Shown here one piece after another: positions 33,501 through 42,886 of a stretch of 64,000 nt of DNA; the stretch's first letter is position 1; every line of letters starts with the position of its first letter. The stretch comes from Candidatus Peribacteria bacterium. Lineage in GTDB: Bacteria > Patescibacteriota > Gracilibacteria > Peribacterales > Peribacteraceae. The translations under genes were made by a program, and so were the position numbers. The notes beneath the pieces are model-generated. The model was not told the origin of the DNA. It saw nothing but the letters and a program-made list of their open reading frames with translations, and did not search any database. The stretch is taken from the NCBI GenBank assembly GCA_943350395.1, contig CALRAD010000005.1:1-64000 (forward strand). Reading direction: 5' to 3'.

Positions 33501-34279
33501 TGTGAAAATGCAGCCTGCATTTCCTCAAATGGTCGCATCGACATGTCGCTATCTCGCATGGTGAAGCGTCCCGTATCCGACACATTGGAATTTTTCTGAA
33601 TGCAGAGAAGAACATCGTGGGCTTCCGCATCTTCGAGTCTGCAGTAGTGACTGTTACAAGTCGCGACGAGCGGCACATCGTATTCTTTCGCCGCACGGAT
33701 CAACTGCTGGTTCACCTCGGACTGCCCGGGGACATTCGGCAGATCCATCAGTTCAAAGTAGAAATTTTCTTTGCCGAAAAACGATCGGTACTGATCGATC
33801 AGCAATTTCAATCTCTCCTCATCCTCCGCCATCGCCGCCTGAGGGATCGCTCCGCTGATCGGACCCGAGAGTGCAATCAACCCTTTGCCATACTGTTTCA
33901 GAAGTTCGCTGTCCACGCGTGGTTTGTAGTACATGCCCTCGAGCGCCGCTTTCGTCGCAAGCTCCAGAAGATTGTGGTATCCCTCTTCGCTCTGAGCGAG
34001 GAGGACGAGAGGATAACGACGCGTATCGACTCCCGTTTCCTTGTCGAAACGCGTACGAGAGGCAACGTACGTCTCGAGACCGAGAATGGGCTTCAAGTCG
34101 TGTTCTTTGCATGCTTTATAAAACTCGATGAGTCCATAGGTGTATCCCTTGTCGGCAAGTCCGACCGAAGACTGACCCAGTTCTTTTGCTCTCAGGACAA
34201 TTTCTTCCGGAGTCGGAACCGCCTCGAGAAGAGAGAACGTTGAGTGACAATGGAGGTGAACGAATTCCGAAGATTTCAT
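30506..34279 (-). CDS. dnaE: DNA polymerase III alpha subunit (DnaE)
   Basis: Replicative polymerase catalytic subunit, 1257 residues. PHP domain at the N-terminus with intact FVHLHCHSTFSLLE. Polymerase active site RISMPDIDIDFADTRRDEVLEYV at about 400, then GRGSAAGSIVSYVL nearby and an FQLESGGMRRYLKQLKP segment. The helix-hairpin-helix and OB regions follow (KITVAGIVEQTKIIHTKKGDTMAILTIEDPTGRMEVTLF). The tail is longer than usual; a stretch EKPNSKNEIPSPSPS and the terminal ESKNQNPMGI look like translated dispersed repeat. Downstream of the secreted-protein operon gene at 34296 in opposite gene context order on the same strand; tsaC follows. Confidence 0.95.
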   Translation of the reverse strand: MKSSEFVHLHCHSTFSLLEAVPTPEEIVLRAKELGQSSVGLADKGYTYGLIEFYKACKEHDLKPILGLETYVASRTRFDKETGVDTRRYPLVLLAQSEEGYHNLLELATKAALEGMYYKPRVDSELLKQYGKGLIALSGPISGAIPQAAMAEDEERLKLLIDQYRSFFGKENFYFELMDLPNVPGQSEVNQQLIRAAKEYDVPLVATCNSHYCRLEDAEAHDVLLCIQKNSNVSDTGRFTMRDSDMSMRPFEEMQAAFSHVPEALENTRVIAERCNVTVPFGQYKIPSFPVEKGQTEESLLREQCEAGLSKRYSHILKKNPEREKEINDRLSYEIEVINKMGFSGYFLIVADFIAEAKRRGITVGPGRGSAAGSIVSYVLDITTLDPLEHGLLFERFLNPERISMPDIDIDFADTRRDEVLEYVRQKYGADRVIQICTFGTLAARAAVKDVGRAFGVSFAEMNALAKLISDRPGTELKDALLTDELLDGIKGNDTYRKILDIALKLEGKARHVSVHACGVVITPEPAVRYTALQRAPKDENIVITQYDAKPLESLGLLKMDFLGLKNLTIIQTALLIIERMHGVKIDIATIPTDDKKTFELLSRGETTGVFQLESGGMRRYLKQLKPTTVDDITAMVSLYRPGPMDKIPDYIKCKHGEKEVTYLHKDLEPILKPTYGVGIYQEQILEMAKIFAGFSLGEADLLRRAIGKKIKRELDAQREKFIRGTVARKYTEKLAKTLFDDVITPFANYGFNKSHGACYARIAYETAYLKAHYPTDFMAALLSSEDGDTDRIAIEIEESRAMGIDVLPPDINESLAHFTSLPNGKIRFGLLGIKGVGESSIRQILAIRDGVAGKDRTPFASIEDLALRVPSKLLNKKLLESLAKAGAFDSLGERAMLVSQYEKIAEFSKSAGDKSASQSDMFESLGALSTGAGIEFDATEPASAYRKLMWEKETLGLYVSSHPLAGLKKYISKKARLIDSLTGDDMNRKITVAGIVEQTKIIHTKKGDTMAILTIEDPTGRMEVTLFPRVHAQCKDILEKPDSILVIAGTLDMRMGQPQLKAEALKRVSLEIMVAKAKQEGMFNEEEAKQWSAGGRRRNQDVQDGVTAEDVVASEISPQAIEEFSPKNAVPGPLTQWIQSGMETAEPLTKVGLAQYSLDEKPNSKNEIPSPSPSHQPSISIHTITLPERAPRQLLLDIKAIFEMFSGNEKVQLKIGDKILPVGLTITMSPLLERRVEEAIRTYEIPESKNQNPMGI

Positions 34280-34295
34280 GCCGACAGCTTACACC

Positions 34296-35972
34296 TCAGA
34301 AACTCGGTGCGCTGCTCGAAGAAGATGGCGGCGGGCGGACTTCTCCACAACGGATTTCTTCGGGATCACCCGGAGGACTCTGGTTCCCGTTGCAAAAATC
34401 CGCGCTCTGGAACCCATTCCTGCAAAAACATTTGTCCGCCAACTGTTCATCCGTATATTTCCCTGAGACATAAGGGTGACAGTACGGATTAAATGACCTT
34501 TTCGCGATGGATTCGAGAAGCGTATTGCAGTGGCCGTCGACGCAGGAACGACGCAGGAAATAGGCGACGCTCGGAATGTACTCGTTCGGGAGAAATCCTT
34601 CCGTGACATCCGAGAGAGACTTCACCGCATCTTCGAGAGGCTTGACTGCCTCGAGTGTTCGTTCGTAGGAATCGCGGAAGATTGCATCGGTCGTACCCAT
34701 GTGTCTCTCACTGTCCTTCATGATACCTCGAAGAGCTCTCGTTGCCTGAAACTTATACATGAACGCAGCCTGCTGTTCTTCGTCAGCCGGAGCAAGCTCC
34801 TTCGGGAGCGGACGATCTGCACCCTTCTCGCCTTTCCGCTCGTCGAATGCCCTGCTCAGAACGAGCGCATTCGGCAACGTAAAGAAGAAATCGTAGGACG
34901 GCCGAAACAGTGCACCGATCGGAAGAACCCGACCGACCGGGGGAGTGTACGTGAAATCGCCGCTGTCCAGTTTCCGAAGATTTGGAGTTCGAAAATAATC
35001 CGGAAATGCGCTGAGTACCGCATGAAACGACGCAGCATTCGGAGGTGCTTGACCCTCAGGCTCGGGTGATGGCGGAAGCAGACAGCCGACTTCCGTCGCA
35101 TGCGGAGGCGCAGTGGCAGAATTCTCCAGGGGTTCCGGAGACGTTGCTCCCGTAATCGCGGCAATTGCCGCTTCGATATTCCAAAGCGCTTCCCTGACAA
35201 CGGTGTAGATATCGGACGCCAAAGTATTGGATTGGTTCAAAAAATCTCTTAAGTCGTCGGCTTCGATCTTGAGAGCTGGGGGAAGATTAGGGCGGATCTG
35301 CAAAAGCACACCGGAAGCACAACCATACGTCTTGATATCCGGCGGAGCATCGGGGTCCGGCGGAGGATCCTCATCCGGTTGCGGCGGAAGATATCCAATA
35401 AAATGCGGGCTGTAATCTGTCGTGTACGCACACATCGGCGCATCTCGATGAGCACTGTCCAGTTTCGGTTCAGCCATCGAATCGAAGTCCGATGCGCTCT
35501 CGAACGGGTAATGATAACGCAGAATATTGCCGGAGAATGAGGAGTCAACGGAACCGCGGAGGAACATCTTGTACGCATCGAGCGTGAAAGCGTGCACGGT
35601 GCGAAGAAGCATCGACGCCTTGATGTTGCAGGATTGTGTCGCCACCTCCATTGCATTTTGAATGGCGTTCAGTTTGTACTGAAACTGAAGTCGATCACTT
35701 TCGAAGCACAGAGTCCTTTCACGCAGAAACTGGGATTCGAGACCGAGATCCATTGCGATGCTACGCTCCTGCCGCACCATCGAAAGGTTGTTGGCAACTT
35801 CTTGGATATTCGCTTCGCTGTCGCACGGACGCGGAGGCAGGGGAAGTCCCTTGGCTACGAGGACACCCATGTCCGCACGCTCCAAGGCATTCTGCACCCA
35901 TGGAGACAGTGCAGTGGCTGCAGCGGTTTGCGGGAGGAGAACGAGGCCGATCAGGATAAGAAATTTCTTCAT
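34296..35972 (-). CDS. Unknown secreted protein, fifth gene of the secreted operon
   Basis: 558 residues, no family recognised. Signal peptide 1-19 (FLILIGLVLLPQTAAAT). The mature part has paired Cys residues, a Pro/Asp-rich linker (DEDPPPDPDAPPD at about 205-218), a second Pro/Glu-rich linker near 300, a Cys cluster at about 490-540 (CVDGHCNTLL, CHPY, CFCRNGF, CNGN) and a Ser-rich end. No membrane segment, so it is probably exported and disulfide-linked. It follows the 607-residue gene by three bases and ends 17 bases before dnaE begins. Confidence 0.7.
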   Translation of the reverse strand: MKKFLILIGLVLLPQTAAATALSPWVQNALERADMGVLVAKGLPLPPRPCDSEANIQEVANNLSMVRQERSIAMDLGLESQFLRERTLCFESDRLQFQYKLNAIQNAMEVATQSCNIKASMLLRTVHAFTLDAYKMFLRGSVDSSFSGNILRYHYPFESASDFDSMAEPKLDSAHRDAPMCAYTTDYSPHFIGYLPPQPDEDPPPDPDAPPDIKTYGCASGVLLQIRPNLPPALKIEADDLRDFLNQSNTLASDIYTVVREALWNIEAAIAAITGATSPEPLENSATAPPHATEVGCLLPPSPEPEGQAPPNAASFHAVLSAFPDYFRTPNLRKLDSGDFTYTPPVGRVLPIGALFRPSYDFFFTLPNALVLSRAFDERKGEKGADRPLPKELAPADEEQQAAFMYKFQATRALRGIMKDSERHMGTTDAIFRDSYERTLEAVKPLEDAVKSLSDVTEGFLPNEYIPSVAYFLRRSCVDGHCNTLLESIAKRSFNPYCHPYVSGKYTDEQLADKCFCRNGFQSADFCNGNQSPPGDPEEIRCGEVRPPPSSSSSAPSF

Positions 35973-35975
35973 GCG

Positions 35976-37799
35976 TCAGGGGCCGAAGGTTTTAAAAGGC
36001 CCAGTCCACGGACAAGCGGTTTTCGTGATGGGGGCGCGCTTCAGTTCCAAAAGAAGATCCGCCATCGTACGGATGAATTTCGCCATGATCGCAAAGAGTT
36101 TCTGTTCAACAGTGATCGTCTGATCGTGCGACGCTCTGTGGCCGATTTCGATTGCTCGAGAGAGGAAATCCGCCTGATTGATCGAAATTTCCGTCGCATT
36201 ATCAAGAATCAGCTTCATGGTGCCGGCTCCGTCTTGGGTCGGCGCTTTCACGAGCGTTTCGGTGCGGAAAACACAGTCACCGAACATCGGTCGCGGCGCA
36301 TCGCCATTCTTCAAGCAGTATTCACGCTCGAAATCCTGCACGAGCAGATGGCCCATGTACGAAGGGAGAATAAACGAAGGGTCATGTCCGGTCTCCGTAT
36401 ACAAACCGAGCTGCGGATCGGCGCGGATACAAGAAAGATAGGGTGACGTCGCCTCGTTTGTCACGACGGTGTTGCGATTCGGCACAAGCGTATGCCCGCT
36501 CATCGACTGCGCCAGACAGCGACCGATGTAACAGGCATGCGTGGTGATGTCATCTTTGTATTGCACTTGTGATCCGGAAGAACACAGCTTCGTCATATCG
36601 GCAGGCGTCAATTCCGGATTGAGATGCTCGGCATTCTCCGGATCGACGAGAGGAGTCCCGTCATCCAGATACAAATTTTTGAGACCACCGCAAATATCCG
36701 GACCCTGAAGCGTTTCCTTCGTCGTGACAGAACATTCAATCAGCGAGATCGCTCCGGTATTGGTATTGATGCATGTGTCAGGCGGAACGGGGACTTTACG
36801 ACATAAATACCCTTGTTTTCCGACCGTACGACTGCAAAGTGGTGAATGAATGTAGGTGCCTTCACGAGACACCGTTCCTGTGTACTCGAAAGGATACGCA
36901 AGCACCGATCCGCTCGACCCTCTACGATTGATCGGATACTGATCAGCCCTCTTGATATCGAAACGCGTGAAGTGAGGAGGGTAAATCCAGTGAATGCCGA
37001 GATCATCTTTCCGTGCCCAAAACGCAACGTTCTTTGTCCTCTTCAGTGCGGGTGTCGAAAATTCCCCCACCATTGCCCCGCTGCCGATGATGCCGAGTGT
37101 TGATGCGATATCTCCCAGTGCCGTTTCAACTGCCGGACTTAATCCTGAAAATCTCGGATCTTGTTCGTCGATGTCACGGAAATATCCGAAATGAAAACGT
37201 AGAATGACTTTCTCCAATTCTTCCTGACCGAGTCCTGATAGAGCTGTATCCAAGGCAAGCAGCTCCGCATCTGCCGTGCCATCCCACGGAATGATGCCAA
37301 CACCCGTTCCGGACCACACGCGCTTGAGAAGTAAGCTGAGTGTCCCGAGCGCCACCGGACGATGAGTTTCGTCCGCAATGGACAGCTCCGAGCCGTTTGC
37401 CGCCATGAGAAGATCATCTCCAAGACTTTCGGCGTCTTTTTCTGCCGTGATGAGCGAGAGAATACTCGTTCGCAAATCAAGACAGCCGCTGTCCGAGGCG
37501 CCCAATACGAAGTTGATCTCCTGACCCGAGGTGTTCAATTTCGCCTGACACAATCCGTCATCTTCTGCGGTCCAGAGAATACCGAGAACGGCGTTCTTGA
37601 TGTCGGCATAAGAAAGATAAATGCCGTTCTTGCCCCAGCCCTGCATTTCATTGATGATAAAATCCATGAGCTTGTTACTCGGATAGGCGCTTTCGCCGGT
37701 TTTCTGTAGGTCATCAAAATGCAGATCGAACACGGACGCATGACCGACTTCAGGAAAGAAGATGAGACACGCCAGGAGGAGAGAGAGAAGGCGCTTCAT
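35976..37799 (-). CDS. Unknown secreted protein, fourth gene of the secreted operon
   Basis: 607 residues, not recognised. Signal peptide 1-22 (LLSLLLACLIFFPEVGHAS). The mature protein has many Cys, concentrated at about 320-470 (PLCSRTVGKQGYLCRK, CINTNTGAISLIECS, DICGG, HACYIGRCLAQS), and a helical C-terminus (EQKLFAIMAKFIRTMADLLLELKRA). The motif NEMQGW near residue 50 also occurs in the 1076-residue first gene product. It starts by ATGA overlap with the preceding gene (37799-37796), so translation is coupled. Confidence 0.7.
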   Translation of the reverse strand: MKRLLSLLLACLIFFPEVGHASVFDLHFDDLQKTGESAYPSNKLMDFIINEMQGWGKNGIYLSYADIKNAVLGILWTAEDDGLCQAKLNTSGQEINFVLGASDSGCLDLRTSILSLITAEKDAESLGDDLLMAANGSELSIADETHRPVALGTLSLLLKRVWSGTGVGIIPWDGTADAELLALDTALSGLGQEELEKVILRFHFGYFRDIDEQDPRFSGLSPAVETALGDIASTLGIIGSGAMVGEFSTPALKRTKNVAFWARKDDLGIHWIYPPHFTRFDIKRADQYPINRRGSSGSVLAYPFEYTGTVSREGTYIHSPLCSRTVGKQGYLCRKVPVPPDTCINTNTGAISLIECSVTTKETLQGPDICGGLKNLYLDDGTPLVDPENAEHLNPELTPADMTKLCSSGSQVQYKDDITTHACYIGRCLAQSMSGHTLVPNRNTVVTNEATSPYLSCIRADPQLGLYTETGHDPSFILPSYMGHLLVQDFEREYCLKNGDAPRPMFGDCVFRTETLVKAPTQDGAGTMKLILDNATEISINQADFLSRAIEIGHRASHDQTITVEQKLFAIMAKFIRTMADLLLELKRAPITKTACPWTGPFKTFGP

Positions 37800-38737
37800 T
37801 CGGGTCGGAGGGAATCATCGGGGTCATGGAGCGAGGTCAGCGCATCCCAAATTTTCGGCATGCAACTCGTCGTATCAGCGAGCAAACCGAGTTCGTTTCG
37901 AAGATCCAAAGACGCACGCTGAAAACACACCAGTTGCTTTACATACGCATAGTTCAATTCGAAAGATCGAAGTGTGTGGAATGTCCGAAGAACAGCGAGT
38001 CTTGCACGCTCTTTTTCGCTCTGGATACGGACGCGAAAAGCAGTCAGGCGCGTCGTAAGAACTTCGTCCATCGTCCCCACTCTGCAAAAACCTCCGCACG
38101 TTGAATCGTTCGTCGGAATCGTGGAGCACGATGTATCGGCTGTTTGCTTTTCACAAAGATCAAAAGAGCTGCAGCAAAACATGAAAGATGGGTCATCAAG
38201 ATCCCGATTGGATGCCACCATATCATCGGCAGTTTGGTCGAATTCGGACAACTTGCACTCATACTCGCGCACGAATTCTGCGACCACCGAATTGAAGGAC
38301 GTGAATGTGACGGGAAGAAGTTTCGGGTCTCCCATCGCAGGCCTGTAGTACCAGCCCGGCATTTCCTCCGCAAGCTTTTTGAGCTCACCGATGCCGCCTT
38401 CGACCCCTGGAGTGCAGGGCCACGATGAAGGAGCTTTCAGAAACTCTTCACGCTCCCCAACGACTCCCGATATGCGCTTCCGGAAGAGATCTGTTGTTTC
38501 CCTCAAGGTCTTCAGGTTACCAAAAATGGTTCCCGTTGAGGTACACGCACGCGGGTCGGCTCCCGACTCGAAATATACGGAAACCGGTGGAGGCAAGCCG
38601 AGAATCGCTCCACGGAGAAATCGAGATGATCCCGCAACGATGCTAAGGACGAAGAGAAGAACGATAAGCATCTGGTGCCTGTGCCAGAACGAGAGCCACT
38701 GACGTTTGATCCCGATGATGGAACGAGGCATGTTCAA
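37796..38737 (-). CDS. Unknown membrane-anchored protein, third gene of the secreted operon
   Basis: 313 residues, not recognised. A single membrane segment at about 21-40 (HQMLIVLLFVLSIVAGSS) after a basic N-terminus, so the rest is external. A Cys group at about 190-225 (FMFCCSSFDLCEKQTADTSCS, CGGFC) and a helical tail (ARLAVLRTFHTLRSFELNYAYVKQLVCF). Four-base overlaps with both neighbours in the operon. Confidence 0.7.
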   Translation of the reverse strand: MNMPRSIIGIKRQWLSFWHRHQMLIVLLFVLSIVAGSSRFLRGAILGLPPPVSVYFESGADPRACTSTGTIFGNLKTLRETTDLFRKRISGVVGEREEFLKAPSSWPCTPGVEGGIGELKKLAEEMPGWYYRPAMGDPKLLPVTFTSFNSVVAEFVREYECKLSEFDQTADDMVASNRDLDDPSFMFCCSSFDLCEKQTADTSCSTIPTNDSTCGGFCRVGTMDEVLTTRLTAFRVRIQSEKERARLAVLRTFHTLRSFELNYAYVKQLVCFQRASLDLRNELGLLADTTSCMPKIWDALTSLHDPDDSLRPE

Positions 38738-39489
38738 AATCCGTCAAGGGGAACGATGATCTTCGACGTATCCGGTCGATCGCACTGACCGATGAAGCAG
38801 GGGATTTCATGCAATTTGCCAAGCATGTTGACCATGTCGCGGATTGGAGTGAGCACACGATCCGGAAAATCTCCCTGCAACCAATCGATGATTCCCGCTG
38901 TCTGAAGCATACTTCGGTACCCGCTGTCATAGGCAAATGCGAGTTTCAACACCGCCTTCTCCGCACTCAGACTTGACTCCGACATTCCGCTGCATTCGGC
39001 CTCCAGACCCATCCGATCGGTCGGAAGAAACCCCGTATCGACGAAGCTGCAGGAAGGATAACTGTCGATTGTTTGCTCGGCACATCCGAGCTGTTTGATT
39101 GTGAGTGATGTACCGGCATTCACGTCGAAAGACTGCTTCATTGCAAGACAGATCGCATTCGTTCTGCAACGGAGAATGCGATAACTTTCAACCGCCGGCC
39201 ACACAAGTTCGGATGTGAGCCGTGCTTTTGTTTCCATAATGCCGGTACCCGTCTGTGACGCAAGTCCACCGGTCAGCACTTCGAAATCTCCTTCCTCGTT
39301 TTCCCTCGCGCCAAAGATACGCGAACGATACTCATCGTGAATGATGCTCATCCTGTCGATCACATGCCGACGGCAATCGTCGGGGGTGGTGGCATCGGCG
39401 CCGCGCACAGATTCCGGATTCGACCACTGAAGCAATACCAAAGTCATCAGGAGGATGCCGGTGCCGAGAAAGAAGAATCGTACTTTCAT
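38734..39489 (-). CDS. Unknown exported or anchored protein, second gene of the secreted operon
   Basis: 251 residues, not recognised. The N-terminal hydrophobic segment (4-22, RFFFLGTGILLMTLVLLQW) is a signal peptide or anchor. Conserved-looking Cys pairs: CRTNAICLAM, CAEQTIDSYPSC, and IPCFIGQC near the end. Helical overall. Its start overlaps the 1076-residue gene by ATGA (39489-39486) and its end overlaps the next gene likewise. Confidence 0.7.
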   Translation of the reverse strand: MKVRFFFLGTGILLMTLVLLQWSNPESVRGADATTPDDCRRHVIDRMSIIHDEYRSRIFGARENEEGDFEVLTGGLASQTGTGIMETKARLTSELVWPAVESYRILRCRTNAICLAMKQSFDVNAGTSLTIKQLGCAEQTIDSYPSCSFVDTGFLPTDRMGLEAECSGMSESSLSAEKAVLKLAFAYDSGYRSMLQTAGIIDWLQGDFPDRVLTPIRDMVNMLGKLHEIPCFIGQCDRPDTSKIIVPLDGF

Positions 39490-42400
39490 AGAGAAATATT
39501 GGGGCGAAGATCGATTTCAATCGGCGGAGTGAGCCAAGGGAAGAGGCGTTCCAATACCGGAAGCGTTGCATTCTCATACGGATTTGTCGATGCACTGCCA
39601 GGGAGTGTCGTGAATCTCAGGGTATCCGTGATATCCGTAAAGTCACTCTCCTCCACCGGAAGGAATGTCGCCCACTTCGCCGTCGTCGTTCTTTGACGCG
39701 GCAAAAACATACAAACGACATCTTCTTTGCATTTAGGAACTACCGGTAGCGGAAATTGATTTCGGACACGCAGCGTTCTGCCTGCGATATCCTCCGTGCG
39801 TTCCGGAAGCCACCGCGAATACAGCCTTGCAACACGCTCTTTGAGATCATTTTCAACGTGGACAATTCTCTCGGGATCGCCTTTGTCGGGATTCGACGGG
39901 ATGAGGACACTCTTGATGAAGCGGCAGTACGAACCGCGCATATTATTGCGATCGAGACTGAAGTTCGTTCCTTCATCGGCAACGATGCCGTCATTCTCTT
40001 CCTCTTCCCACTGCGACTGAAATTCCTGATCCCCGATCTGTGTGCCGTCGATCATGACGCGGAATTTCATAAGCGTATCGATTGCGGCGGCGAGATCCAT
40101 CGATGGTGGCAGATCGAGCACTCTCTCAGCAGGAAGATTCACGGTTGGTGCATCGAATTCATCGAAAACCGCTGCATCGGGAAGAGTCGGCAGTGACGGA
40201 AAATCTCCAGGAGATTCCGGTTTCGTGCCGAGCAGTGGAGGATGCGGTAACTTGATTTTCACCTGGATCGGCCACAACACGGGGATTTTGAATTCGCCTC
40301 TGGCCGGAGCGAGGAACGAGAAGTCATAGAGCTGATCTTTCGGCGGGTTACCGACCAAGCTTCGAAGGTCATCCGGCGGCACATATCCCGCATTTCGCGG
40401 AGACCGAAGCGGTGCGTCCCCCCACCATTTGTCGAGGAGCGAATATACGGCAATCGAGTACCGCATATTGGAACACCACTGCAATTGGCACTGATCTGCT
40501 TGCAGCATCGAATTTTGAATATGTCTCCAAACGCGTTTCAGTCTCAGACGCAAAACATTTTGCATTGCTGCCTCTTTAAGCTTCTGCGTGTTGTCCCGAT
40601 ACCAATTCGCCATGAATCGGTCGATTTGCTTGAGAGGGGAAAGGAACCCAATCAACTCCTTGTCGAGCGCATTCCGGAGCTTGCGCTGGCTCAGGATTGC
40701 ACCGCTGTACTCTTGCAACTTCGCAAGAATCGGATCGGCGTCGCCCGAGAAGGAAGCGCGGGGAGGAATTGCGGCGAGCGCATCCGCATCCTCGAGCTGC
40801 TTCCAGTGCTTCCATTCGAAAATTAATTTGTCGATCTCTCCCTTCGATGCAAGCGGAACGAGAATGGGAATGCGCACTTCGCTTACAGGCATGATGTAAC
40901 TTCTCTTGAACGTCGACAGCACGTTCCCGATGTCTTCGGGTCCTGCACGAAGCGTCAGCTCCACGGTGCCGTTTGGTTTCGACACCCGCGCCTGCACGTA
41001 CTGGAACAGAGGATTCTCATCATCGAGTCCCGCAATGAAACGAGCTGGCATGATGAGGCGCACCGTCGGAGCGCGCGTAAGCACGAGGAGCGCTTTCTCC
41101 TGGGCTTCCCAGTAGGCACTCAAACTCCGATGATCGGCATCATCGAACATATCGGTTCGAATATTGTCACGCGTCGTTTTGCTTGCGCGCTGCTTCGCCT
41201 CGACGATCGATCCGACCACTCCTGTGATATCCCCGGGGTCGTCGAAATCTTTCTGCAATTCTTTCAGCCTTTTAATGTCGATGACGGAGAGATTCGTATC
41301 GGGATCGAGTATCCACGGATCTGCCGCATTTCTGGAGGGATGAGGAGGGTCAATCGGAGGTGGAGGAGTGGTAGGGTCAGGGCGAACATTCTCTTTCTGC
41401 TTGTGACCGACAAGATCCGGCCAGCCCTGCATCTCATTCGTCAGAACAAGCTCGCACTGCTCGTCGTTGTCCTTTCCTCCACCGTCACCTCTGCCCGCCG
41501 TCACCGTCGTCTGCGGATCGAAATCTGAGAAGTCCCTGTTGGTTTCCTTATAGTATTCATAGCACTCTCCGCGAAGCGTCCCGAGTGCGCCCGTTCCAAA
41601 CCGCACATGCACTCCAGGTTGCATGAACCCGCCTGCATAGTGACGATAAATCGAGCTCGGAAGCGAGAGATGCTCACCCTGACGCTTCACATTCAGAAGC
41701 CCGTACGGACCTAAAATCGTAATAACGGTCGTATAACTGCACTCCGTAACTTTATTGTAGTGAACCGGAAGCCAATCTGTACGACAGGTATCGTTTCTCG
41801 GGATCTCCGCTGCAGCGGGAATTTCAGGAACTCCTTCCGGAGTATCAATCATCGTTGTCTCCATGATCGCATCAATAAAACCATACCGAGCGCTCGTACC
41901 CGTGCATATGAACGTATTGATAGGATCGAAACAATATCGTTTTCTCGGCCGAGTCGGACACTTGTCGTGAGGAATCCCTGATACCGATTCGCAATCGCAC
42001 ACCGATTGGACGGGGATATGGATTCCGGGAAGCTGCGACATCGCACGCCACGCCGAAGCAAGTTGTCTGCAATGCTTCGGTGTTGCGTTGTCCCAGCGAA
42101 TGCACCAGCCGTACGGATTGATCTGTATTTTCCCATTCCCGTCGACGAGCCTCACAGAACCGCCGTCAAAATCAACGCAGGGGTCGGGGCCGGCACACGG
42201 AACGTTCTTGAAGTGAATGTCTTTATGAAGAATTTTATCGAGATCCTCGTCATACATCGTCTGAGCCTCCGTATGAGGGCCGGGGGGAACCGCAAGCAAA
42301 TCGCCTGAACTCGTGATGTACATGTCGCAAGCGGATGCAAATCCGAATGCCGTATCAGGAAACTGAAACCCTCCACGCGTACCGACTCCCGTCGTCGAAG

Positions 42401-42716
42401 AACCGAGGGGATTGAAATTATCACGACCGGGAATGGCAATCGGATCTTCCGTGCCATCCGGAAACAACGCATAAATCTCAGGAATCGGCACATCTCCTCC
42501 AACGATCGTGCCACCAAGAACGCGAGCATTCGTGCCGCTCGCCCATCCTCCGCACTGCACCGTAGCAATATTATTTTTCACCTCTTCTACACCAGCCTGA
42601 AAATCTGTGAAATTTTTCGGCACGCTGATCTTCGGACGAAATTCGTCGGCACGTACGGCGGTCGCAAAGGCGAATGTGACAAACGCCAGAGAAGTGAGCG
42701 CGATCCGCTGAAGCAT
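39486..42716 (-). CDS. Large unknown secreted protein, first gene of the secreted operon
   Basis: 1076 residues, no family recognised. Signal peptide 1-23 ending AVRA|DEF. Residues about 50-450 are Cys-rich and beta-like (VQCGGWASGTN, CAGPDPCVDFDGGSVRLVDG, WCIRWD, SVCDCESV, RYCFDP, TFICTGTS). A Pro-rich linker (RPDPTTPPPPIDPPHPS) lies near 460, and 500-1076 is largely helical (e.g. DKELIGFLSPLKQIDRFMANWY) with basic patches. No later membrane segment. Its promoter is TACAAT (42733-42728, minus), 11 bases before the ATG, divergent from ssb. The size, export signals and tight overlaps suggest an extracellular assembly built with the next four products; the function is unknown. Confidence 0.72.
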   Translation of the reverse strand: MLQRIALTSLAFVTFAFATAVRADEFRPKISVPKNFTDFQAGVEEVKNNIATVQCGGWASGTNARVLGGTIVGGDVPIPEIYALFPDGTEDPIAIPGRDNFNPLGSSTTGVGTRGGFQFPDTAFGFASACDMYITSSGDLLAVPPGPHTEAQTMYDEDLDKILHKDIHFKNVPCAGPDPCVDFDGGSVRLVDGNGKIQINPYGWCIRWDNATPKHCRQLASAWRAMSQLPGIHIPVQSVCDCESVSGIPHDKCPTRPRKRYCFDPINTFICTGTSARYGFIDAIMETTMIDTPEGVPEIPAAAEIPRNDTCRTDWLPVHYNKVTECSYTTVITILGPYGLLNVKRQGEHLSLPSSIYRHYAGGFMQPGVHVRFGTGALGTLRGECYEYYKETNRDFSDFDPQTTVTAGRGDGGGKDNDEQCELVLTNEMQGWPDLVGHKQKENVRPDPTTPPPPIDPPHPSRNAADPWILDPDTNLSVIDIKRLKELQKDFDDPGDITGVVGSIVEAKQRASKTTRDNIRTDMFDDADHRSLSAYWEAQEKALLVLTRAPTVRLIMPARFIAGLDDENPLFQYVQARVSKPNGTVELTLRAGPEDIGNVLSTFKRSYIMPVSEVRIPILVPLASKGEIDKLIFEWKHWKQLEDADALAAIPPRASFSGDADPILAKLQEYSGAILSQRKLRNALDKELIGFLSPLKQIDRFMANWYRDNTQKLKEAAMQNVLRLRLKRVWRHIQNSMLQADQCQLQWCSNMRYSIAVYSLLDKWWGDAPLRSPRNAGYVPPDDLRSLVGNPPKDQLYDFSFLAPARGEFKIPVLWPIQVKIKLPHPPLLGTKPESPGDFPSLPTLPDAAVFDEFDAPTVNLPAERVLDLPPSMDLAAAIDTLMKFRVMIDGTQIGDQEFQSQWEEEENDGIVADEGTNFSLDRNNMRGSYCRFIKSVLIPSNPDKGDPERIVHVENDLKERVARLYSRWLPERTEDIAGRTLRVRNQFPLPVVPKCKEDVVCMFLPRQRTTTAKWATFLPVEESDFTDITDTLRFTTLPGSASTNPYENATLPVLERLFPWLTPPIEIDLRPNISL

Positions 42717-42886
42717 GATTGTCGTTCATTGTACTGCAACACATGATTTTTCGCGCGCGAACGGAATAAAAAAAGTATCATAAAAAAATATAATTATTTT
42801 CCATCAACTCTTTTCTCTTGCCCGACAAAAAGCATGGGTGTACGTTCGTTCACGAGACCTCCTCTACTTCCATTCCCCCCTCAGAG

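Noticed and set aside
34296-42716. The secreted operon as a type IV secretion or conjugation cluster
   Set aside because: No VirB4/VirD4-type ATPase, no VirB6-like membrane channel and no pilin-like motif are visible.
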